Assembly (NCBI GenBank): GCA_036374995.1
Contig: DASUSS010000130.1
Span: 10,996-74,995, forward strand
Origin: SH-MAG3 sp036374995
GTDB lineage: Bacteria > Gemmatimonadota > Gemmatimonadetes > Longimicrobiales > RSA9
DNA length: 64,000 bases
Direction of reading: 5' to 3'
Made by a program: the position numbers and the translations under genes. Of the stretch, positions 58,123 through 64,000 are shown in pieces. Below the pieces are notes generated by a model. That model worked only from the letters and a program-made list of their open reading frames with translations. It did no database searches and was not told the origin of the DNA. Positions within the stretch are counted from its first letter, which is position 1. Each line of letters begins with the position of its first letter.

Positions 58123-59616
58123 TCAGCGCAGCGGAAGCGAGAGCGAGATCTCATGCGTCGTCACCCGCACCTCATCGAGCGTCAGCGGTCCGCTCGGAGC
58201 GACGAGAATGTTGCTCCCCGAGAGTGCGACATCGCCGCGCAGGAACCCCGGATTCGCCACACCCGGCCGGCCCGTGCCGTGCATCACGCTGCCACGGTAG
58301 CGCAGCTCCAGCTCCGGAAACGCCAGCGACAGGCCCCACGTCGGCTTCCACTCCACCCAGCTCTCCTCCAGACGACGCGACGACAGCTGCACGTGATCGC
58401 GCTGCCGCAGCCAGTAGTGGAAGCGGCGCACATCGAGACCGAGCTGCAGCCCGCCGCCGACGGTGCTCGACACCTCGAAGCGCTGATCGAGACCCATGCG
58501 CACCGCCGCGTTCGCGAAGCGGAACCGGTTCTCGATCGTCATCCCGCCCGCCGCGATCGTGTCCCCGTTCACGACCTCGACCGGCGACTCCGCATCCGCC
58601 CACGTGTGGCTCCAGATCGGCTCGAACAGCACATCGATGCCGAACGTCGCCGACGCGAACGTGCGCGCCGCGCCGACGCCGACATTGAATGCGCTCGAGT
58701 TCCCCGGGTCCCGCGGGATGTTCATGATCTCGTAGTTCGGGATCTTCGGATGGTCCATCCGGTTCGCCGTCGCCAGCCACCCCAGGCGCCAGCCATCCGC
58801 CGTGATCGGACCCTGATACGCGAGGTGGAGCCCCCACGTGTTCGTGCGGTCGTGGTTCCGCTCCAGCCGCGTGCGCGTCGCGAACTGCTGCTGCCCCGGA
58901 TCCCAGAACGTGTCGAGGTAGTGGACGTCGTGCTTCGTCGCGAACCGGTTGTGCAGAACGAGCGCCTCCAGCGAGCGATCGCCCGGCCACTCCTTCAGCA
59001 CGCCCAGCCGCACGTCGAACGCGTGGCCGAACTGCTCGATGCCCGCCGCACCGCCGTACAGCATGTCCACACCATCGATCGCATTCAGCCGCGACCACAG
59101 TACGCTGCCGCCCACCGAGAGACCGCCCGCGCCAAGCTCCCGCCCCGCCGTCGCGAACGCATACGTGTTCACGTTGCTGGAGCGGTTGCGGACGACCGGA
59201 TTCGGGTCGACGATCGACAGGCACACCGCACACGGATTGCCGAACCCGACCCGCTCGCTCGGCTCCACCTGCTGCACCGCCACCCACACGCCGCCGTGCC
59301 ACGAGTCCGCCTTCGTCAGCGCACCGAGCGGCAGCGTGCGCCCACCGCCCGCATCGCTCGATACGCTGTACACGCTGGGCGAGCCGAAGAAGCGCGTCGC
59401 ACGCAGACGCGCACCCGCCGCCGGGTTCGTGAACGGATCGAGCAGCGAGTCCGTCAGTGCCATCGAGACACCCCCCATCGACATCGTGCTGGACGGGAAG
59501 ATCTCGAACTGATGGGATTGCGAGACCGGCACCGTGCGGATCGAGATGATCTGCGCCGATGCGGCCGTGCCGCACCCCAGGAGCAGGGCCGCGAGCGAGA
59601 GGCTGCGCTGGATCAT
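58123..59616 (-). CDS. putative outer-membrane beta-barrel protein
   Basis: 497 residues with signal peptide MIQRSLSLAALLLGCGTAASAQ. The mature part is rich in alternating amphipathic strands with aromatic girdles (VWVAVQQVEPSERVGFG, WGLHLAYQGPI, WRLGWLATANRM, LELRYRGSVMHG) and ends with a typical barrel strand, EISLSLPLR. SMGGVSMALTDSLLDPFTNPAA near the N-terminus recalls FadL/OmpP1-like or PorV-type proteins. One cysteine pair is present in NPCAVCLS. Ligand unknown. It is the first gene of an operon with the di-heme peroxidase. Confidence 0.65.
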   Translation of the reverse strand: MIQRSLSLAALLLGCGTAASAQIISIRTVPVSQSHQFEIFPSSTMSMGGVSMALTDSLLDPFTNPAAGARLRATRFFGSPSVYSVSSDAGGGRTLPLGALTKADSWHGGVWVAVQQVEPSERVGFGNPCAVCLSIVDPNPVVRNRSSNVNTYAFATAGRELGAGGLSVGGSVLWSRLNAIDGVDMLYGGAAGIEQFGHAFDVRLGVLKEWPGDRSLEALVLHNRFATKHDVHYLDTFWDPGQQQFATRTRLERNHDRTNTWGLHLAYQGPITADGWRLGWLATANRMDHPKIPNYEIMNIPRDPGNSSAFNVGVGAARTFASATFGIDVLFEPIWSHTWADAESPVEVVNGDTIAAGGMTIENRFRFANAAVRMGLDQRFEVSSTVGGGLQLGLDVRRFHYWLRQRDHVQLSSRRLEESWVEWKPTWGLSLAFPELELRYRGSVMHGTGRPGVANPGFLRGDVALSGSNILVAPSGPLTLDEVRVTTHEISLSLPLR

Positions 59617-59913
59617 AGGGCACCCCGGTGGAGGAAGGATTCATCCGGGAATACCTCCGCACCCGCCGTCCCGTCACATGCTGCGGACCACGCTTCATTC
59701 TACGGTTACGGCCCATCCGACCATGTACGTGCCCCGTCGCGCGGCTCATATTGCCGCCCTGGCCAGCCGTTCCTGACGGTTTCGTCCCTGCTCGAGCCTC
59801 TTCCGCGTTGTTCAGATGTGAATAGCCGCTGTTCAGATGAGCCTTAACCGTAGAATGGAGCCAGGTCCGCACGATACGGGTGACGCGGCCGGCCGAACCG
59901 GGGTACTCATAGT
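59617..59913. promoter_or_regulatory. divergent promoter region of the barrel and ECF sigma operons
   Basis: This 297-bp gap holds no visible gene. TGTTCAGATG occurs twice, at about 59809-59818 and 59829-59838, 20 bases apart, followed by CCGTAGAATGG, where TAGAAT could be a -10. A pair of direct repeats at a sigma operon is compatible with autoregulation, but I could not fix a -35 box. Confidence 0.35.
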
Positions 59914-60453
59914 GTGAGAGAGGAAAGCGACGAGCTGCTCGTGCGTCGCGTGCTGGCCGGTGATACGCGCGCCTATGCTCGACTCGTGGAACGGTATCGC
60001 GACCGTCTGGCGCGCTATGCCGTGCGGATGCTCGGCGATCTCGCGGACGCGGAGGACGTGGTCCAGGAGACGTTCCTGCGCGGCTTCCGCTCTCTCGAGC
60101 GGTGCAGGCCCGACGGCTTCGGCCGCTGGCTGTTCGGCATTCTGGTGAACCGGTGCCGGACGCACGCGGCGCAGCGGTCGCGGCGACGCGAGCTCGTGGT
60201 CAACAACGAAGCGGCCGTCGCGAACGCTTCGGTGGAACGCGCGGAGCCGCAGGAGTGGCAGCAGGCGATCGAGTGGGCGCTGGAGCAGCTGTCACCGGAT
60301 CAGCGGGAGGCGTTTCTGTTGAAGCATGTGGAGGATCTCAGTTATGATGAGATGGAGCAGCTCACCGGGGCCCGCGTGCCGGCTCTGAAGATGCGGGTGT
60401 TCCGGGCGCGTGAGGAGCTGCGACGACTGCTGATGGAGACGGTACGTGGCTGA
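59914..60453 (+). CDS. ECF-type RNA polymerase sigma factor
   Basis: 179 residues. Region 2 spans ~10-80 (YARLVERYRDRLARYAVRMLGDLADAEDVVQETFLRGFRSL) and region 4 ~115-170 (LEQLSPDQREAFLLKHVEDLSYDEMEQLTGARVPALKMRVFRAREEL). The GTG start at 59914 has only a modest ribosome site. The next gene overlaps by 8 bases and resembles an anti-sigma factor in position and layout. Targets probably include its own operon. Confidence 0.92.
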   Translation: MREESDELLVRRVLAGDTRAYARLVERYRDRLARYAVRMLGDLADAEDVVQETFLRGFRSLERCRPDGFGRWLFGILVNRCRTHAAQRSRRRELVVNNEAAVANASVERAEPQEWQQAIEWALEQLSPDQREAFLLKHVEDLSYDEMEQLTGARVPALKMRVFRAREELRRLLMETVRG

Positions 60454-61009
60454 GGAACGCAGCATGGAGCGGCTCATCGAGACGCTGAAGGAGCCGGTGC
60501 AGCTGAGTCCGGACTTCGACGCCCGTGTGCTCGCTGCGGTCGAACGCGTGGCGGAGGATGCGCATCGTACGCGCTCGGTCACGTCGATCGCGGGCTGGCT
60601 GCGCGGGAGGACGATCCGGCTGAGTCCGCTCGGCGCGTCCGGCCTCGCGGCTGCGATCGTGGCGGCCGTGCTCATCGGGAGCAGTATCGTCGATCGGGAA
60701 GCTGCACCTGCGCCGCCGCGGCCGGCCGCGGCGGGTGATCAGGTGCAGATGACGCAGTTCGTGCTGGTTGCGCCGGAGGCGCGGTCGGTCGCGGTGGTCG
60801 GCGACTTCAATGACTGGAATCTGTCGGCGACCCCGCTCGTGCGCGAGGCGGGCGATGGCATGTGGTGGATCACGCTGCCGCTGTCGCCCGGCAGGTACCG
60901 GTATGCGTTCGTGGTCGATGGCACGACGTGGCAGAGCGATCCGGACGCGCCCGCGGCGGAGGATGAGTTCGGCCGGCCCAGCTCGGTCGTGAGCATCGGA
61001 GGCGCATGA
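60446..61009 (+). CDS. membrane protein with AMPK/CBM48-type glycogen-binding domain, putative anti-sigma factor
   Basis: 187 residues. The N-terminal ~60 residues are cytoplasmic and helical (MERLIETLKEPVQLSPDFDARVLAAVERV); one membrane segment spans ~65-83 (ASGLAAAIVAAVLIGSSIV). The outer part (~100-185) has the early-set/CBM48 pattern QFVLVAPEARSVAVVGDFNDWN, PLSPGRYRYAFVVDG and DEFGRPSSV. The sigma-gene overlap and single helix suggest an anti-sigma factor whose outer domain senses a glucan. No zinc-binding HxxxCxxC motif is visible, so it would be an atypical one. GTG start. Confidence 0.75.
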   Translation: MAEERSMERLIETLKEPVQLSPDFDARVLAAVERVAEDAHRTRSVTSIAGWLRGRTIRLSPLGASGLAAAIVAAVLIGSSIVDREAAPAPPRPAAAGDQVQMTQFVLVAPEARSVAVVGDFNDWNLSATPLVREAGDGMWWITLPLSPGRYRYAFVVDGTTWQSDPDAPAAEDEFGRPSSVVSIGGA

Positions 61010-61650
61010 CGCACCGACACGGACCGTTCACGCTCGCGTTCTGCCTGGCGATGCTCGCCGCTCCCGCGGCTGTGGCCGCGCAGGAGGCGCGGCTCGTCGG
61101 GCGTCTGCCCGATGCGCAGCGCACGCAGGTCGATGCGATCCTCGTCGCCGCACGGTCGGCCGGGCTTCCCACCGAGCCGCTGGTGGATCGCGCACTCGAG
61201 GGAGCGGCGAAGGGCGCACCGCCCGACCTCATCGTGTCGGCAGTGCTGCGGCTCCGCGGCGAGCTCGATCTCGCGCGCGGTGCGTTCGGGGACACCGCGT
61301 CGGCAGCCGAACTGACGGCGGGCGCGAGTGCGCTGCGTGCCGGTGCGACGCCGGTCGACCTCGCGCGCCTGCGTCAGCTACGTCCCGGGCAGCCGCTCAC
61401 CGTGCCGGCCGGCGTGCTGGCCGACCTCGCCTCGGCGGGTGTGCCGATGGCAGCGGGTCTCGACGCGGTGCTCGCCATCGCGGAAGACGCGGCGGACGCG
61501 GACTACGTCGCATTCCGGCGCAATGTCGAGCGCGACATTGCACTGGGCGCCTCGCCCGTCGCGGCGGTCGGCGTTCGACTCCGCGCCGTCAGCGATGCCC
61601 TCGCCTCGACGGGTGGAGACAGGAGCGTACCTCGAAAGCGGAAACCATAG
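61006..61650 (+). CDS. unknown secreted protein of the sigma operon
   Basis: 214 residues. Signal peptide MTHRHGPFTLAFCLAMLAAPAAVAAQ. The mature part is Ala/Leu/Arg-rich and helical, with a repeating pattern of short helices (EPLVDRALEGAAKGAPPDLIVSAVLRLRGEL, PAGVLADLASAGVPMAAGLDAVLAIA). I recognise no family. Starts by ATGA overlap with the preceding gene, so the operon is tightly coupled; the following gene starts within 13 bp. Confidence 0.65.
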   Translation: MTHRHGPFTLAFCLAMLAAPAAVAAQEARLVGRLPDAQRTQVDAILVAARSAGLPTEPLVDRALEGAAKGAPPDLIVSAVLRLRGELDLARGAFGDTASAAELTAGASALRAGATPVDLARLRQLRPGQPLTVPAGVLADLASAGVPMAAGLDAVLAIAEDAADADYVAFRRNVERDIALGASPVAAVGVRLRAVSDALASTGGDRSVPRKRKP

Positions 61651-61663
61651 ACTCGCCCTCAGG

Positions 61664-62806
61664 GTGACGATCCGCCGGCGGCGCGCTGTCGCGACGCTTG
61701 CGGCGTGTTGCTCCTGCTTCGGATCGCCGCTGGACGCGCAGACCACGGCGACCCTGGACGTCAGTGCATCCTTCGTCGAATACGACGGCTTCCTGCCCTC
61801 GGGAGCCGCCGTGTTCTCGTCTGCCCTGCGGCATGACGGCCGCAGCGTATCGGCCGGCGGTGCGGCCGGCTGGACCGTCTTCGAGTCGGGCAATCAGATC
61901 CTGCAGGCCACGGCCGCCGCCGCGTGGCTCAACTCGCCCCGCTCCGATCGATGGCGGCTGGAGCTCGCCGCCGCGTCCGGCATCTCGAAGTATGCCGAAG
62001 AACCTGTCTCCGGCCACGTGCTCGGCCGGACGCGACTCCATCTGCTTCGTGAGCGCACCGGCGGCTGGCTGAGCATCGCGACCGGCTCGTCGAGCGGCGA
62101 CTCCGCCGGCGTCCCGCTCGAGCTGAGCGCCGCCGCGTGGAGCCTCCAGGAGGACCTCACGCTCGTCGGCACGATCGCGGCGGTCCGGCTCGCGCAGTAC
62201 CGGCACATGGATCTACAGGGCACGGCCCGCTGGACACGCGCTCCGGTCGAGCTCGAGATCCGGTTCGGCGCACGACCGTGGACCCGCCCGACAGCGGAAT
62301 GGAGCGGACTATATGGAGACGCATCGCTCCTCCTGTCGCTGGGACGGCGGATCAGCGTGGCCGTCGGCGGCGGCAGCTATCCATCCGATCCGATCCGCGG
62401 CCTGCTCGCTGCCCGATACGTGAACGCCGGAATCCGTGTACGCTTCGCCGGCGCGGACGCGGGTCAGACATCCGCCGCGGCCGCGACGATCGCAGCCGTG
62501 CGCCGCCTCGCACCGGACGACACGCGGCGTGCGCGACTCGAGATCGCTCCGTCGGGCAATCCGCGCACGATCCGCGTGTACGCGCCGGGTGCCCGTACGG
62601 TCGAGCTGATGGGGGATTTCACCGACTGGCAGCCCGTCGCGCTCATGCGGGGCGATGTCGGTGCGTGGGAGACCCGCCTGCCGCTTGCGGCGGGCGTCCA
62701 CCGCGTCAACGTCCGCATCGATGGCGGCGGCTGGATCGTCCCTGCGGGTGCCAGGCCGGAATCGAGCGAATTCGGCGGTCAGGTCGGCGTCGTGGTGGTG
62801 CGTTGA
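61664..62806 (+). CDS. secreted, probably outer-membrane protein with C-terminal CBM48-like domain
   Basis: About 380 residues from a GTG at 61664; the codons upstream overlap the preceding gene in another frame and are not used. A signal-like start (TIRRRRAVATLAACCSCFGSPLDAQ) precedes ~250 residues of amphipathic strands (WRLELAAASGISKYAEEPV, GGWLSIATGSSSG, ASLLLSLGRRISVAVGGGSYPSD) suggesting a beta-barrel. The last ~75 residues repeat the glycogen-binding pattern of the protein at 60446 (TIRVYAPGARTVELMGDFTDWQPV, LPLAAGVHRVNVRIDG). Start uncertain, since the ribosome site is weak. Confidence 0.65.
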   Translation: MTIRRRRAVATLAACCSCFGSPLDAQTTATLDVSASFVEYDGFLPSGAAVFSSALRHDGRSVSAGGAAGWTVFESGNQILQATAAAAWLNSPRSDRWRLELAAASGISKYAEEPVSGHVLGRTRLHLLRERTGGWLSIATGSSSGDSAGVPLELSAAAWSLQEDLTLVGTIAAVRLAQYRHMDLQGTARWTRAPVELEIRFGARPWTRPTAEWSGLYGDASLLLSLGRRISVAVGGGSYPSDPIRGLLAARYVNAGIRVRFAGADAGQTSAAAATIAAVRRLAPDDTRRARLEIAPSGNPRTIRVYAPGARTVELMGDFTDWQPVALMRGDVGAWETRLPLAAGVHRVNVRIDGGGWIVPAGARPESSEFGGQVGVVVVR

Positions 62807-62885
62807 TTGCGCCGTACGATTCGCGTCGCACTCGGGCGGCGCGGCGGGACGGATCGGCAGCAGACACCGCGATGAGGAGGTCATC

Positions 62886-63125
62886 ATGTCGATCATCACA
62901 ATGTCCGAACTGACACGGCACGGAGTCGCACGGCGGGCCACGGTGACGGTGGGCGACGAAACGCTGCGCTTCCAGAATCTGGGTGTGTGGCTGGATCCGG
63001 CCGAACGTCTGGCGCACCTCATGGACGCCGGGATGCGGTTGCACCTGGCGACCGTACCGCTCGATACGATCGTCGTCGAGTGGGATGATCTGAGCCCCAT
63101 CCGCCGCGCGGCGCACGTGCGATGA
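62886..63125 (+). CDS. unknown 79-residue protein
   Basis: I do not recognise it. It is a small soluble protein with beta-like segments (RRATVTVGDETLRFQNLGVWLD) and an amphipathic helix (AERLAHLMDAGMRLHL). ATG 62886 follows GAGGAGGTC, a strong ribosome site, which supports it as a real gene. It is 14 bp upstream of a BON gene and is probably co-transcribed with it. Confidence 0.6.
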   Translation: MSIITMSELTRHGVARRATVTVGDETLRFQNLGVWLDPAERLAHLMDAGMRLHLATVPLDTIVVEWDDLSPIRRAAHVR

Positions 63126-63139
63126 CAAAGGGGGGACGC

Positions 63140-63847
63140 ATGGCAACAGCAGACGCACTCCAGCGGCACGTGCTCGACGAGCTGGCCTGGCAGCCCGAGC
63201 TGAAGGCCGCCGCGATCGGCGTGTCGGTCGAGAGCGATGGCGTCGTCACGCTCAGCGGTCACGTGCCGAGCTACCTCGACAGGAAGCTGGCCGAAGCCGC
63301 CGTCAAGCGGATCGCGGGGGTGAAGGCGGTCGCGAACGAGCTGCAGGTCCGGCTCGCCGGTGCGGCCACGCGGAATGATACCGACATCGCCGAAGCCGCG
63401 GTCGCCGCGCTCCAGTGGAACGTCGCGGTGCCGGACGAGCACATCGGTGTCGTCGTCGATCACGGTGTGGTGACGCTCGAGGGCACGGTGGACTGGCGGC
63501 ACCAGCGCGAGGCGGCGGAAGGAGCGGTCCGCGTGCTCCAGGGTGTGAAGGCCGTCGAGAACCGGATCGCGATCGCGCCGGCCGCGCTGCGGTCGGACAT
63601 TGCCCGTGACATCGCGGCCGCAGTGCAGCGCAATGCCGCGCTCGCCGGCCAGCACATCAAGGTCGACGTGGTGGACGCCACCGTCGTGCTGCGCGGCAGC
63701 GTGCGCACGCTGGAGGAACGCGAGGCCGTGGAGGAGGCGGCATGGCGCGCCGCCGGCGTGACCGAAGTGCAGAACCTCCTCGACGTCCTGCGCCCCGACG
63801 AGACCGACGAGCTTCTCGCCCGACTGGACAGCGGACTCGAGCGCTGA
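63140..63847 (+). CDS. triple BON-domain protein (third paralogue)
   Basis: 235 residues with three BON domains (~5-72, 78-148 and 150-220): ESDGVVTLSGHV, DHGVVTLEGTV, VDATVVLRGSV. It shares ADALQRHVLDELAWQPELKAAAIGV with the start of the paralogues at 28143 and 40443 but is more divergent and has a C-terminal extension (PDETDELLARLDSGLER). ATG 63140 follows GGGGGGA. No signal peptide. Confidence 0.83.
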   Translation: MATADALQRHVLDELAWQPELKAAAIGVSVESDGVVTLSGHVPSYLDRKLAEAAVKRIAGVKAVANELQVRLAGAATRNDTDIAEAAVAALQWNVAVPDEHIGVVVDHGVVTLEGTVDWRHQREAAEGAVRVLQGVKAVENRIAIAPAALRSDIARDIAAAVQRNAALAGQHIKVDVVDATVVLRGSVRTLEEREAVEEAAWRAAGVTEVQNLLDVLRPDETDELLARLDSGLER

Positions 63848-63911
63848 CGGCGAAAGCCGATCGGGCGGTCGCCGGTCGGCGAACAGCGTCGGACCTGGCA
63901 CCCCTTTTTCC

Positions 63912-64000
63912 AGTTTGCCCATCCGCCCATGCCACCGTCCCGGCGGCCGCCAGCTTCACCGCAGAACCGCCCGGATATCGCATGGCTGGATGGGCAAACT
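63912..64000. repeat. inverted repeat at the end of the window
   Basis: AGTTTGCCCATCC at 63912-63924 and GGATGGGCAAACT at 63988-64000 are perfect 13-bp inverted copies; allowing a few mismatches, they extend inward to about 22 bp (CCATGC / GCATGG). They flank 63 bp of GC-rich sequence. The right arm ends exactly at the window edge, so its full length is unknown. It could be the ends of a small non-autonomous element or a large-loop hairpin after the BON gene. Confidence 0.6.

Noticed and set aside
61328..61663. 112-codon N-terminal extension of the CBM48/barrel protein
   Set aside because: It overlaps the preceding coding sequence in another frame, is Arg/Ser-rich, and would bury the signal-peptide-like segment.

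Overview
This is about 64 kb of a very GC-rich chromosome (roughly two-thirds G+C by eye), densely packed with genes and without tRNA, rRNA, CRISPR or transposase genes that I can see. The envelope genes are those of a diderm (Gram-negative) bacterium: TolC, RND pump, beta-barrel proteins, lipoproteins with lipoboxes and a bactofilin. The gene mix (S9 and M1 peptidases, an ECF-sigma operon with glycogen-binding-type domains, long runs of ATGA-coupled genes) suggests a free-living heterotroph, perhaps Gemmatimonadota. That assignment is an inference and weak.

Region 1 (1-6.9 kb): an MBL-fold/rhodanese persulfide-dioxygenase-type protein cut by the window edge, a Gfo/Idh/MocA oxidoreductase, and an overlapping pair made of a HAD phosphatase and a glucosylglycerol-phosphate synthase (compatible-solute synthesis). 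Nicotinate phosphoribosyltransferase and nicotinamidase (NAD salvage) follow on the other strand.

Region 2 (6.9-14.2 kb, minus strand): a probable operon of TolC, membrane-fusion protein, RND pump, PII-like protein, DUF2892 membrane protein, ArsR-type regulator and small cytochrome c. Its promoter region shares an AT-rich palindromic element with the promoter of the MBL/rhodanese gene, so the ArsR protein may control both.

Region 3 (14.3-25.8 kb): an S9 peptidase, an unknown four-helix membrane protein, a soluble histidine kinase next to PEP synthase, a MacAB/FtsX-like ABC exporter with its fusion protein, and a beta-barrel protein.

Region 4 (25.8-53 kb) is the most interesting part: a stress or dormancy island. 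It holds two tandem-UspA proteins, two CBS-pair proteins, two BON proteins, a HAD-ATPase fusion, glucan phosphorylase, a PAS/GAF histidine kinase, a COG2187 kinase, PRPP synthetase, PolX, a phosphoribosyltransferase, a baeRF (eRF1-like) protein, archease and RtcB, then a coupled run of acetyl-CoA synthetase, pyruvate-dehydrogenase-type E1 alpha, E1 beta and E2, acyl carrier protein and a CapA-like protein. The families closely match the Mycobacterium tuberculosis DosR dormancy regulon. Most promoter gaps here carry a short GTAGGGRAAT-like element that I could not assign to a known regulator; it may be the operator of this regulon.

Region 5 (51.8-64 kb): a lipoprotein, a thioredoxin-like protein, an M1 peptidase, bactofilin plus a methyltransferase-like protein, a di-heme peroxidase with an outer-membrane protein, an ECF sigma operon containing two AMPK/CBM48-type glycogen-binding domains, and a third BON protein. 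A 13-bp perfect inverted repeat closes the window. Two cytochrome genes, about 50 kb apart, each carry a 56-57 bp tandem duplication of their 3' end.
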